This document shows positions 1 to 8,301 of a stretch of 62,961 nt of DNA, one piece after another. A program made the translations under genes and the position numbers. Source of the DNA: Balneolaceae bacterium (lineage in GTDB: Bacteria > Bacteroidota > Rhodothermia > Balneolales > Balneolaceae); contig RECI01000143.1 in assembly GCA_007694095.1 (NCBI GenBank), forward strand, positions 1 to 62,961. Direction: 5' to 3'. The notes below the pieces were generated by a model. It was given only the letters and a program-made list of their open reading frames with translations. It did no database searches and was not told the origin of the DNA. Within the stretch, counting starts at the first letter, position 1, and each line of letters starts with the position of its first letter.

Positions 1-236
1 AAGAAGCAAGCACATTCTTTCGTTCCGTCAGGAACGATTGGTGAAACGGCAACATCTATAAATATCAGGAAATAGATAATGTAATTTCCCATACCAATGG
101 GACACAAATCAATATACAGTCAAATAAAAAACACCCAATCCCAAACGGTGTAAAATTTTTAAAATTCAAAACTATTTTTTTCTGAAAACTCTTTTTATAT
201 TGGGTGTCTGTAGAAAATTCAAAAAACAACATATAT

Positions 237-431
237 ATGATCGGAGTTAACGTAAAAGATAACGAAAGCATTGACCGGGCAATTAACCGTTTCAAAAAAA
301 TGGTTACACGTTCACGCATTCTCAATGAGTACAAAGAGCGTCAGCAGTTTACAAAACCTTCTGAAGAAAAAAGAGAAGCGATGAAAAAGAGTGTCCGTGA
401 AGAAAGAAGACGTCACAGAGAAAACTACTAA
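237..431 (+). CDS. rpsU: 30S ribosomal protein bS21
   Basis: Small basic ribosomal protein of the 30S platform, 64 residues from the ATG at 237. The sequence begins MIGVNVKDNESIDRAINRFK and ends in an Arg/Lys-rich tail (REERRRHRENY), as expected for bS21. A GTG 33 bases upstream (204) would add 11 residues that do not resemble the family, so the ATG is preferred. No Shine-Dalgarno sequence is visible before it (AT-rich ATATAT leader), which is ordinary in this group. The gene stands alone, convergent with radA, with a hairpin overlapping its stop codon. Confidence 0.93.
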   Translation: MIGVNVKDNESIDRAINRFKKMVTRSRILNEYKERQQFTKPSEEKREAMKKSVREERRRHRENY

Positions 432-449
432 GCTGAATACAGCTTTTTT
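430..449 (+). terminator. Short intrinsic terminator of rpsU
   Basis: AAGCTG (430-435), loop AATA, CAGCTT (440-445), followed by a T run to 449. The stem begins inside the rpsU stop codon and the T tract overlaps the radA stop codon on the other strand. The six-pair stem is weak, but its placement between two convergent genes is right. Confidence 0.55.
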
Positions 450-1788
450 AAAAAAGATCTGATATAAAAGCCGCTGTTTTCATCTCGGTCACACCATCTG
501 CAACATCGGCTTTAAAATTTGGCGTAACTGCTTTCTTCATACCCATTTTTGCGGCCTCCCTCAGCCGCTGCTCTGGAAACGATACTTTCCTCACCTCACC
601 GCCAAGTCCTACTTCCCCGATAAACAGTGTACTGCTATCTACTACCCTGTCTTTCAGGCTGGAAACAAGTGCCGAAACCACGGCAAGATCTGCCGCCGGA
701 TCAGAGATTTTCAGTCCCCCGGCAATATTCAGGTATACATCCTGCCCCGTATAACTTAACCCTGCTCTTTTTTCAAGTACTGCAATGAGTAATGAAAGCC
801 TGCGCTGATCGAACCCGCTGGCAGTGCGTTGTGGCGTTCCATAGCTGCTGGGTGATACAAGCGCCTGAACCTCAACCAAAATGGGACGGGTACCCTCCAT
901 GATGCAGGTAATGGAATTTCCGCTTACATCATTTGTGGTATCTGATAAAAATAATGCCGAAGGGTTACTCACCTCCTCCAGTCCCCCTTCTTTCATCTCA
1001 AAAACACCCACTTCCTGGGCAGGGCCAAACCGGTTTTTCACGCATCGAAGCAGCCTGTACAGGTGATTTTTATCGCCTTCGAACTGCAGTACCGTATCCA
1101 CCATGTGTTCGAGAATTCGCGGTCCGGCAATATCTCCTTCTTTGGTTACGTGGCCTATCATCAGCGTGGTGATATTCTCTTTTTTGGCGATTTGCTGCAG
1201 CAACGCGGAACATTCCCTTACCTGTTGTACACTGCCGGGTAGGCTTGAAAGTTCATCGCTAAAGAGCGTCTGGATGGAGTCAATAACCAAAAGGTCGGGC
1301 AGTATAGACCGGGCCTGGTTTATTACATGCTTTACTTCAGTTGAAGAACTTACGTAGAGGTTATCCCCGTTCAGGCCAATGCGTCCGGCACGCTGTTTAA
1401 TCTGTGAAGCTGATTCTTCTCCGGCTATATATAAAATTTTTAAACCGGGGCATTTGTGAGCTACCTGAAGCATCAGTGTGCTTTTTCCGATCCCAGGGTC
1501 GCCGCCCAACAGGGAAAATGAACCGCGTGTTAGCCCACCGCCGAGAACACGGTCAAATTCCTGCAAATTTGTAGAGATTCTTTCCCGGTTACCCAGCTTA
1601 ACCTCTGACAAGCGAATGGCTGCATCACCCGGTGATGAGATATCAATCTTGTGTTTTTTCGTATGTTCCTTAACGATTTTCTTTTCAGAAAAGGTGTTCC
1701 ATTCTTCACAACCGGGACATACACCCAGCCATTTTGGGGATAAATGGCCACAGCTGCCACACTCAAAATAGGTTTTTTCTTTCGCCAA
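448..1788 (-). CDS. radA: DNA repair protein RadA
   Basis: 446-residue RecA-like ATPase that promotes branch migration and processing of recombination intermediates in the cytoplasm. Visible: N-terminal four-cysteine zinc motif (C10, C13, C24, C27), Walker A GGDPGIGKST at about 95-104, the RadA-specific KNRFG motif, and a Lon-protease-like C-terminal domain. Length is normal for the family. The start is a TTG at 1788 giving MAKEKTYFECGSCG, which matches the usual RadA N-terminus; no nearby ATG gives as good a protein. It lies 14 bases downstream of the flippase-like gene and may be cotranscribed with it. Confidence 0.95.
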   Translation of the reverse strand: MAKEKTYFECGSCGHLSPKWLGVCPGCEEWNTFSEKKIVKEHTKKHKIDISSPGDAAIRLSEVKLGNRERISTNLQEFDRVLGGGLTRGSFSLLGGDPGIGKSTLMLQVAHKCPGLKILYIAGEESASQIKQRAGRIGLNGDNLYVSSSTEVKHVINQARSILPDLLVIDSIQTLFSDELSSLPGSVQQVRECSALLQQIAKKENITTLMIGHVTKEGDIAGPRILEHMVDTVLQFEGDKNHLYRLLRCVKNRFGPAQEVGVFEMKEGGLEEVSNPSALFLSDTTNDVSGNSITCIMEGTRPILVEVQALVSPSSYGTPQRTASGFDQRRLSLLIAVLEKRAGLSYTGQDVYLNIAGGLKISDPAADLAVVSALVSSLKDRVVDSSTLFIGEVGLGGEVRKVSFPEQRLREAAKMGMKKAVTPNFKADVADGVTEMKTAAFISDLF

Positions 1789-1802
1789 GAACTAAAAATA
1801 GG

Positions 1803-2852
1803 TTAGTTATTCTCGTCATCAAGTCTTTGCGCTACCGAATCATTCACATACCACAACATTGCAATAATTCCGATACCAATGCTGATATAATACGTAATAA
1901 TTCGCCACACAAAAACTGCCAGCCCAATGAAGCCACTTCTGTCAATTAGTGGACCGAGGAAAATAGCGAACAGCCCTTCAACCCCTCCGGATCCCCCAGG
2001 TGTAGGAATCACAAGGAATGCAAGATTCATTGCCAGGCTTCTTAAAACCAGCAGAATTTCATTGGCCGGCAGCAAGCTCAATACTACGATAACCGGAATA
2101 GCAATTCGACAAAGCCAGCTCAAAGTTGATAAAATAAACGCCTTGAGAACAAAACTGTATGGTTTTTTTCTCAGTTCGATTGAATATTTCTCAAGATTTT
2201 CAGCCTCTGCCTTCACTTTCACTGAATATTTCCTGAGAAAAGGCAACTTGAAAACCACGTTTACGATTTTCTTTAATGCCGCTGGATTGATCAGCAACCC
2301 ATACGCCAGAAGGCCTCCATAACCCAGAAGGCTGATGTAAATCAGGATCATAGTAATATTTCCAACAAGACCTATTTCTTCCGGAAGCACCTGGAAGTAG
2401 ATGCTGGATATCACCAGGATGGGTACTGCAAGTGCATACCAGAACTGATCCAGTAAAACCCCATAAAGTACAATTGCCGATGATTTGCCCAGTTTGATCC
2501 CTTCTCTCGTCATGGCAAATGTTGCTACCGGAGCCCCGCCAATGGTTGAAGGTGTAACGGCTGATGCAAAATCCCAGGTAAGAGCAATTCGCATGGCAGC
2601 CATTTTGGATATGGCTTTATCGGCCAAAAAACGAATTTTAGCAGCAGAAAAATAAACTTTCAGCAATGTAACCGCGATGGCAAGAACAAGGCCGGGTAAC
2701 CTTTTCGGTTTCAGGTGTTCCAGGATGCCAGGCGTGTATGTGAGATAGATCACTATCCCCATGCTGATAATACTCAGGCTTATGGATATAGCCAGGTATT
2801 TAAACGAAATGAGCGGCCCGGACGCAGAATTATTTTGTTGGATATCAGACAC
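1803..2852 (-). CDS. Flippase-like / LPG synthase TM-domain protein
   Basis: 349-residue polytopic inner-membrane protein of the lysylphosphatidylglycerol synthase TM-region (UPF0104, YbhN-like) family. Family marks are TPSTIGGAPVATFAMTREG near residue 105 and PTPGGSGGVEGLF near 285. The C-terminal aminoacyltransferase domain of true MprF is absent, so this is the TM part alone; family members are thought to handle lipids or lipid-linked sugars, but the substrate here cannot be read. The start is GTG (2852). It sits between fbaB, with a terminator in between, and radA. Confidence 0.8.
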   Translation of the reverse strand: MSDIQQNNSASGPLISFKYLAISISLSIISMGIVIYLTYTPGILEHLKPKRLPGLVLAIAVTLLKVYFSAAKIRFLADKAISKMAAMRIALTWDFASAVTPSTIGGAPVATFAMTREGIKLGKSSAIVLYGVLLDQFWYALAVPILVISSIYFQVLPEEIGLVGNITMILIYISLLGYGGLLAYGLLINPAALKKIVNVVFKLPFLRKYSVKVKAEAENLEKYSIELRKKPYSFVLKAFILSTLSWLCRIAIPVIVVLSLLPANEILLVLRSLAMNLAFLVIPTPGGSGGVEGLFAIFLGPLIDRSGFIGLAVFVWRIITYYISIGIGIIAMLWYVNDSVAQRLDDENN

Positions 2853-2905
2853 AAAGTTTGTGTGAAATTAATGTACAATATCGCACAAAGAAAGGCAGGA
2901 ATTAA

Positions 2906-2938
2906 ACCATGCCGGTTATTTTATTTAACCGGCATGGT
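2906..2938 (-). terminator. Intrinsic terminator after fbaB
   Basis: Perfect 13-pair inverted repeat, ACCATGCCGGTTA (2906-2918) and TAACCGGCATGGT (2926-2938), with a 7-base AT loop, in the gap between the fbaB stop and the flippase gene start. On the minus strand the stem is followed by TTTAATT, a modest T tract. Confidence 0.75.
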
Positions 2939-2949
2939 AAATAATTGGA

Positions 2950-4026
2950 TCAAGCCAATGTGATTTCTTCACTCAGGTAAACATCCTGGATGTGATTGAG
3001 AAGTTTAACACCTTCGTTCATTGGCCGCTGGAATGCTTTACGCCCGCTGATGAGGCCCATACCGCCGGCTCTCTTGTTAATTACAGCAGTTTTTACAGCA
3101 TCAGCAAAGTCGTCTTTTCCAGATGCACCGCCTGAGTTGATCAGCCCGGCACGTCCCATATAACCATTGGCAACCTGGTATCGGGTAAGATCGATCAGGC
3201 TATCGCTTGTCAGTTCATCATAAATGCGCTGATCAAGTTTACCATAGCTGGAATTGCCTGTATTCAGCGCAAGATATCCGCCATTGTTTTCCGGAAGTTT
3301 CTGCTTCACAATATCGGCTCCGATGGTAACACCCAGGTGGTTAGCCTGGCCTGTAAGGTCGGCGGATGAGTGATAATCCACGCCATTCACCTTGAATGCA
3401 TTATTACGTGTGTAGCACCACAGAACGGTTGCCATTCCGAGTTCGTGAGCGTAATCAAATGCTTCAGCAACTTCAACGATTTGTCGTGAAGATTCTTCCG
3501 AACCAAAATAGATGGTAGCTCCAACGGCAGCAGCACCCATATCATACGCTTTCTGAATGGTTCCGAACATAATCTGGTCGAATTTGTTCGGGAAAGTAAG
3601 TAATTCGTTATGGTTAATTTTTACCAAAAACGGAATTTTATGGGCATACTTTCTGGCCATGGCACCCAATACGCCAAATGTAGAAGCAACTGCGTTACAG
3701 CCACCTTCGATGGCAAGTTTAATAATATTTTCCGGGTCAAAGTAAGCTGGATTTTTGGCAAAAGACGCACCGGCACTATGCTCTATTCCCTGGTCTACGG
3801 GAAGAATCGAAAGATAACCGGTTCCGGCAAGCCTGCCGCTGTCGAACATTCTTTGCAGATTGTGAAGAACCCTGATATTTCTGTCAGAATGGTACCATAC
3901 ATCATCAACATAGGTTGGTGATGGAACATGAAGTTTTTCTTTGGGAATGGTTTTACAAACATGGGTGAGCAAAACTTCAGCATCTTTCCCCAGTAATTCC
4001 TCTATACTTGATATTGCAATTGACAT
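2950..4026 (-). CDS. fbaB: Class I fructose-bisphosphate aldolase (DhnA/FbaB type)
   Basis: 358-residue TIM-barrel Schiff-base aldolase of glycolysis/gluconeogenesis (fructose 1,6-bisphosphate to DHAP plus glyceraldehyde 3-phosphate), cytoplasmic. Seen: the [10 protein letters not shown] motif near 75-84, [11 protein letters not shown] near 108, KINHNELL near 136, and [10 protein letters not shown] near 236-245. By comparison with the archaeal-type family K241 in that last motif is the likely Schiff-base lysine (inference). It is longer than archaeal forms because of an N-terminal extension of about 70 residues, usual in the bacterial FbaB branch. It has a clear Shine-Dalgarno sequence and is divergent from dusB. 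Confidence 0.9.
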   Translation of the reverse strand: MSIAISSIEELLGKDAEVLLTHVCKTIPKEKLHVPSPTYVDDVWYHSDRNIRVLHNLQRMFDSGRLAGTGYLSILPVDQGIEHSAGASFAKNPAYFDPENIIKLAIEGGCNAVASTFGVLGAMARKYAHKIPFLVKINHNELLTFPNKFDQIMFGTIQKAYDMGAAAVGATIYFGSEESSRQIVEVAEAFDYAHELGMATVLWCYTRNNAFKVNGVDYHSSADLTGQANHLGVTIGADIVKQKLPENNGGYLALNTGNSSYGKLDQRIYDELTSDSLIDLTRYQVANGYMGRAGLINSGGASGKDDFADAVKTAVINKRAGGMGLISGRKAFQRPMNEGVKLLNHIQDVYLSEEITLA

Positions 4027-4035
4027 TTTTAAATA

Positions 4036-4040
4036 CTCCT
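4036..4040 (-). promoter_or_regulatory. Shine-Dalgarno of fbaB
   Basis: On the minus strand AGGAG lies 9 bases before the ATG at 4026. This stands out because most starts in the window have no such site, and suggests strong or regulated translation of the aldolase. Confidence 0.6.
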
Positions 4041-4234
4041 GTTGTTTTATTTAGCAATTTTGTTTAACACTCTAATATACAGGTTAAATCAACAATAGGC
4101 TATTCAATAAGGTTGATCAGAGTAGTGGAAGCGCTTTGATTTTTATTTTTTTAAACAATTTAGTCCGGTTTCTCAAAAACCGTTATTTTAGTGTTCTTTA
4201 AATTTTTCCTGACATCATTCGTTACATAGCAGAT

Positions 4235-5224
4235 ATGAAAATCGGAAATATACTACTTGGCAATAAGCCGCTTTTTCTCGCTCCTATGGAAGACGTTACC
4301 GATTCTCCGTTCAGGCAGATCTGCAGACGGATGGGGGCTGATATTGTCTACACCGAATTCATAAGCTCCGAAGCCATAATCCGTGACTCTGATATCGCCA
4401 TCCATAAAATGCAATTTGAAGAGGAAGAACGCCCGTTTGGAATCCAGATATTCGGAGGGCGTGAGGAAGCTATGGAAGGGGCTGCAAAAGTGGCCCTTGC
4501 CAATAATCCCGACCTGATTGATATCAATTTCGGATGCCCGGTTTTTAAAATTGTTAAGAAGGGAGCAGGATCAGCCTGCCTCAAAGACCTGGGCATGATG
4601 GAACGGATGACAGCAACGGTGGTGAACGCTGCCGGCGGCCTGCCTGTGACCGTAAAAACCCGCCTGGGATGGGACGATAATACCATCCGGATCCAGGAAG
4701 TTGCATTGATGCTTCAGCATCTCGGGGTTAAAGCACTTACTGTTCATGCACGCACACGGGCTCAAAAATATAAAGGTGAGGCCCGCTGGGAATGGCTTAA
4801 AAAACTGAAACAAACCCCCGGCCTTGAAATTCCGGTTATAGGTAACGGTGATGTGACTTCACCTCATCTCGTTAAAAAAATGTTTGATGAAACCGGTGTG
4901 GATGGTGTGATGATTGGGCGCGGCGCAATCGGCAATCCCTGGATTTTCCGGCAGTCACGCCACTACCTCGAAACGGGTGAGCTGCTGCCTGAAGCTACGA
5001 TTCAGGAACGGCTGGAGCTCTGCGCTGAGCAGCTTCGGCTTTCTGTTGACCACCACGGAGAAAGATACGGTGTCATCATCATGAAAAAGCATTACGGACA
5101 GTACCTGAAGGGAATACGTAACGGAAAAAAACTGCGCGCGGCCATCATGGACGAAAAAGAGATGGCTCCCATCCTCGAACTGCTCCTAAACTTCCGTGAA
5201 GAAGAAATTTTTGCTTTGGCTTGA
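4235..5224 (+). CDS. dusB: tRNA-dihydrouridine synthase, DusB type
   Basis: 329-residue FMN-dependent enzyme that reduces uridines in the tRNA D-loop. Seen: LAPMEDVTDSPFR at about 15-27, INFGCPVFK with catalytic cysteine C101, VKTRLGWDD, LTVHARTRAQ, the IGNGDV phosphate-binding strand and GVMIGRGAIGNPWIF, followed by the C-terminal helical tRNA-binding region. Order and length are typical of the DusB branch. It is a monocistronic plus-strand gene, divergent from fbaB. A palindromic element lies about 50 bases after the stop. Confidence 0.93.
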   Translation: MKIGNILLGNKPLFLAPMEDVTDSPFRQICRRMGADIVYTEFISSEAIIRDSDIAIHKMQFEEEERPFGIQIFGGREEAMEGAAKVALANNPDLIDINFGCPVFKIVKKGAGSACLKDLGMMERMTATVVNAAGGLPVTVKTRLGWDDNTIRIQEVALMLQHLGVKALTVHARTRAQKYKGEARWEWLKKLKQTPGLEIPVIGNGDVTSPHLVKKMFDETGVDGVMIGRGAIGNPWIFRQSRHYLETGELLPEATIQERLELCAEQLRLSVDHHGERYGVIIMKKHYGQYLKGIRNGKKLRAAIMDEKEMAPILELLLNFREEEIFALA

Positions 5225-5273
5225 TATTTCGACAAGAAGGGCTTAAACCCAATCCGGGGTGCCAACTCCCTGT

Positions 5274-5293
5274 CCGTTGGCTGAAGCCAACGG
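5274..5293. repeat. GC-rich palindrome (REP-like) after dusB
   Basis: CCGTTGGC, tetraloop TGAA, GCCAACGG: a perfect 8-pair hairpin in the 144-base gap between dusB and the toxin gene. There is no T tract on either side, so it is not a standard terminator. Its shape resembles short REP-type intergenic palindromes; no second copy was noticed in the window. Confidence 0.5.
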
Positions 5294-5368
5294 CAATTGT
5301 GCCACTACAAGCCCATATTACAGTCTGGTTTAGCAACCGCACGGGAAAAATGGAAAAAGTTTAATAAA

Positions 5369-5668
5369 TCAGGCTTGATCTAAATGTTTTTCAATCCAAT
5401 CGGGATCGCGACGGCAATCGGTAATGGCATGAATGTAAACGGTTTGTCCTGCCAGGGTGTAGTAAATGGCCCAGGGGAAACGCTTAGACAGTGCTCTGTG
5501 AAAGTTATGATGAATAATAAGATGGGCACCAGCAGTATATTTTAGCGACTCAATATCATTGTAAAGGTTTTCAAGAAAGTAACTGCCAAGGCCGGACCTT
5601 TGATGTTCATAAAACCGGTACCCATTAATGAGATCATCTCTGGCAAGATCCAGGATTCGAATCGTCAT
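5369..5668 (-). CDS. ParE/RelE-superfamily toxin
   Basis: 99 residues, beginning MTIRILDLARDDLINGYRFY and ending in the typical strand-helix HAITDCRRDPDWIEKHL. This is the plasmid-stabilisation (ParE/RelE) fold: helical hairpin, then a beta sheet with conserved Arg (SKRFPWAIYY). ParE members poison gyrase and RelE members cleave mRNA; which applies cannot be read from sequence. It overlaps its upstream antitoxin by 4 bases (ATGA), the usual antitoxin-first order of type II modules. Confidence 0.85.
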   Translation of the reverse strand: MTIRILDLARDDLINGYRFYEHQRSGLGSYFLENLYNDIESLKYTAGAHLIIHHNFHRALSKRFPWAIYYTLAGQTVYIHAITDCRRDPDWIEKHLDQA

Positions 5669-5883
5669 TGAACGGCTTTATTAATATGTTTTTTTGCCTG
5701 TTGCCAATCCAGAAATTCAGCTGCTCCCTGTTCTGCCATTGCTGCCCGTTGCTCTAACATTTTTTTGTGGCTTTGAGGTACCTCAAGTTGTTCTTCATCG
5801 ATGCTGAGGTGCTGCCAAATGGTTTCCATCAAATGCAGTTTTTCCTCTTTAGTCATCTGTTTGATTTCGGAAAGGGTAATCAT
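5665..5883 (-). CDS. Addiction-module antitoxin (unstable antitoxin family)
   Basis: 72-residue acidic/helical protein, MITLSEIKQMTKEEKLHLME..., of the putative addiction module component family (PF09720 type) that pairs with ParE-like toxins. The N-terminal helices are followed by a variable C-terminal stretch expected to wrap the toxin. It starts at the ATG at 5883 with an AT-rich leader, where autoregulation by the antitoxin-toxin complex would be expected (family knowledge; no operator was recognised). Confidence 0.82.
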   Translation of the reverse strand: MITLSEIKQMTKEEKLHLMETIWQHLSIDEEQLEVPQSHKKMLEQRAAMAEQGAAEFLDWQQAKKHINKAVQ

Positions 5884-6076
5884 AATAATTAAAAAAGGTA
5901 CCAGGTTTAAGTCTGTTTAATAACGAAAAAAATTATGAAAGATGATATAAAAATTAATTTATTAATCAGATACAAATAGTCAGTTAAAGAGTCGTTTCCG
6001 GTTCATTGGGAAGTTTTATACACGCCTGGCAAAATGGCATAAGCAATCATACCATTTTTCGTGCCGAACATTTATA

Positions 6077-7345
6077 CTAAATCCTATCAACACCCATATA
6101 AGGCCGGAGAACGTCAGGGATCACCACATCACCCGCACCGGTCTGGTATGTTTCCAGGATGGATGCAACCACACGGGGAAGCGCCAGGCCCGATCCGTTG
6201 AGCGTGTGAACCATCTCGGTTTTACCCTTTTCGTTCCTGAATCGAAGCTGCATCCGCCTGGCCTGGAATGAACCAAAATTGGAACATGAGCTTACCTCCA
6301 GCCATCTCTGCTGGCCGGGACTCCACACCTCAAGATCGTATTTCTTGGTTTGGGTAAAACCCATATCGCCGGTACACATCAAAAGTGTGCGATATGGCAA
6401 ATTCAATTTCTGAAGCAGTGATTCAGCATATTCCCGAAGGGTTTCCAGCTCTTGATCCGAGCTATCGGGATGTACAAATTTCACCAGTTCCACTTTATCA
6501 AACTGGTGCAGGCGGTTCAAACCGCGCACTTCCTTACCGTAGCTTCCGGCCTCCCTTCGCCAGCAAGGGGTGTATGCAGTGTAATAGATCGGTAAATCAT
6601 CCATCGACAGGATTTCATCACGGTGAAAATTGGTCACTGGAACTTCTGCCGTTGGAATTGCAAAAAAACCGTCGCGCGGCACGGTATACATCATATCTTC
6701 CTTGTCCGGAATCTGCCCTGTGCCACGGGCTGAATCCTCATTTACAAAATAGGGCGCCTGTATTTCCGTGTATCCGTATTCAACCGCCTCATTCAGGAAA
6801 AAGTTTATCAATGCTCTTTGAAGCCGTGCCATCGGTCCCACATAAAAAGGAAAACCTGCACCGGTCACTTTTGAGCCCCTGTCAAAATCAATCCATTTTT
6901 TTTCCGCGGCTATATCCCAGTGTGGCAGCCTCCACTCTTCACTAACGGGTTCACCCCATGTCGAATAAACCACATTATCTTCATTGCTCCTGCCTACCGG
7001 AACAGAAGCATCGGGTACATTGGGAATCTGGTAGAGCAATTCATCCCGCTCATTTTGCAAAACAGATAACGACTCTTCAAGCTGTTTGATTTTATCTTTA
7101 CTGTCACCGGTTTCACGGATCAGTTTTTGGGCTTCTTCTTTTTTCCCCTGGCCCATCAGCTGGCCGATCATTTTTGCCTTTTTGTTACTTTCGGCACGTG
7201 CAAGATCAAGTTCTGTGACGGTTTTTCGCCATTCTTCATCCTTCGCCAAAACAAGGTCAACAGCGGCACTGTCTTTTTCCCCTTTATTAACCATCCCCTG
7301 TTTCACAAGTTCACGGTTCTCACGGATAAAATTGATATCAAGCAT
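6077..7345 (-). CDS. serS: Seryl-tRNA synthetase
   Basis: 422-residue class II synthetase charging tRNA-Ser. N-terminal long antiparallel coiled coil (about residues 28-105) that grips the tRNA variable arm, then the catalytic domain with motif 2 CWRREAGSYGKEVRG, the TGDMGFTQTKKYDLEVW segment and motif 3 NGSGLALPRVVASILE. Complete and of standard length. It is monocistronic; the 467-base upstream gap contains a degenerate repeat element rather than a recognisable leader regulator. Confidence 0.96.
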   Translation of the reverse strand: MLDINFIRENRELVKQGMVNKGEKDSAAVDLVLAKDEEWRKTVTELDLARAESNKKAKMIGQLMGQGKKEEAQKLIRETGDSKDKIKQLEESLSVLQNERDELLYQIPNVPDASVPVGRSNEDNVVYSTWGEPVSEEWRLPHWDIAAEKKWIDFDRGSKVTGAGFPFYVGPMARLQRALINFFLNEAVEYGYTEIQAPYFVNEDSARGTGQIPDKEDMMYTVPRDGFFAIPTAEVPVTNFHRDEILSMDDLPIYYTAYTPCWRREAGSYGKEVRGLNRLHQFDKVELVKFVHPDSSDQELETLREYAESLLQKLNLPYRTLLMCTGDMGFTQTKKYDLEVWSPGQQRWLEVSSCSNFGSFQARRMQLRFRNEKGKTEMVHTLNGSGLALPRVVASILETYQTGAGDVVIPDVLRPYMGVDRI

Positions 7346-7812
7346 GAAATTGTATGTTATAATCAGATTCCAATAAAGCTATAAAGATACGAGGAGTATA
7401 TACCCGTTTAAAATTATTTTATGAATACATGAAGAACTGACCACTTGAGCCTTTGGTCAAACATTTTAGTTTTGAGAAAAAATCTTGCGGTTTTGTTGCC
7501 ACGAAGGCGCTAAGACGTAAAGGTGCACGAAGGGGTTTATGGGGGGCATGTGGAATAAATTTTGCCTGTAACCTTGATAAAGAGTTTTATTCATCTTTGT
7601 GAACCCTTGTGCCTGCGCACCGAAGTGCTACTGCACACAGGTGTGACTTCGCGCCTTCTCCCATGGGGATCCCGTTGGGGGTGGCAAAAACAGCTATAGA
7701 TATCTTTTAAGAAAATAATTGCAAAATTCACACCCAGAGAGATTGTTTTCCTAACTAATTAAAGTTAATTTTGATTTCAATTAGAAATTTTAGGCTTTAG
7801 GAATTATATATA
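7346..7812. other. Gene-free gap between serS and lrp
   Basis: 467 bases with no credible reading frame. It serves as the shared upstream region of two divergent genes, serS (minus) and an Lrp-type gene (plus). The middle holds an interrupted inverted-repeat element (7494-7688). The last 60 bases are AT-rich and contain CTAATT near 7752 and AATTAG near 7778 in inverted orientation, a loose candidate operator for the Lrp protein encoded just downstream. Confidence 0.6.
7494..7688. repeat. Degenerate GCCAC...GTGGC-bounded repeat
   Basis: The left arm begins TTGTTGCCACGAAGGCGC and continues GTAAAGGTGCACGAAGG. The right part carries CTTTGTGAACCCTTGTGCC, then CTTCGCGCCTTC, and closes with GTGGCAAAAAC. 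Arms and internal words are mutually inverted but interrupted by about 30 and 20 bases of unrelated sequence. The same word class recurs at 24295-24351. No coding potential. Confidence 0.55.
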
Positions 7813-8289
7813 ATGAATCAATTGGACGAAACAGATATCAAAATTTTAAACCATTTACAGGAAAACGGTCGCGCTCAGCGAAATACGATCGCCGAAATTG
7901 TGCACCTGTCGGTACCCTCAGTTTCTGAACGGATGAGAAAGCTGGAAGAGAAGGGACTTATTTCAAATTACAATGCTATTCTGGATGCCAAAAAATTTAA
8001 TTTTGATATCACCGCATTCATTTTTGTGGAAGTAGACGGATCAGAAAGATATCCTGTTTTTGTAAAGCAGGTCACGAATCATCCAGAAGTTCTGGAATGC
8101 CATTCAATAACAGGTGATGGTTCACATGTACTGAAAGTCCGGACTAAAAATACCGAGTCTCTTGAAAAACTACTCTCCCTCATCCAGACGTGGGATGGCG
8201 TTACGCGAACCCGGTCAAATATTGTGCTTTCAACTTTTAAAGAAACCCGCAAACTCCCGATCGAACAAATCGAAGAAATCAAAAAATAA
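7813..8289 (+). CDS. Lrp/AsnC-family transcriptional regulator
   Basis: 158 residues. The N-terminal winged helix-turn-helix (LDETDIKILNHLQENGRA..., VSERMRKLEEKGLI) is followed by the RAM/ligand-binding beta-alpha-beta domain (TAFIFVEVDGS...VLECHSITGDGSHVLKV). Such proteins sense amino acids and bind palindromic AT-rich sites. The gene is directly followed by a polytopic membrane protein gene in the same frame, 12 bases after the stop, so it may control or be cotranscribed with it. The effector is not readable. An AGGA lies about 12 bases before the ATG. Confidence 0.9.
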   Translation: MNQLDETDIKILNHLQENGRAQRNTIAEIVHLSVPSVSERMRKLEEKGLISNYNAILDAKKFNFDITAFIFVEVDGSERYPVFVKQVTNHPEVLECHSITGDGSHVLKVRTKNTESLEKLLSLIQTWDGVTRTRSNIVLSTFKETRKLPIEQIEEIKK

Positions 8290-8301
8290 CAGAGTGCCGG
8301 C

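Noticed and set aside
204-236. GTG start for rpsU
   Set aside because: Adds 11 residues not seen in bS21; ATG at 237 fits the family.
65-334. Minus-strand frame of 89 codons opposite rpsU
   Set aside because: Antisense to a highly conserved ribosomal protein gene; no protein family and biased composition.
7346-7812. T-box or other leader riboswitch for serS
   Set aside because: No T-box consensus or specifier stem was found, and T-boxes are not expected in this group.
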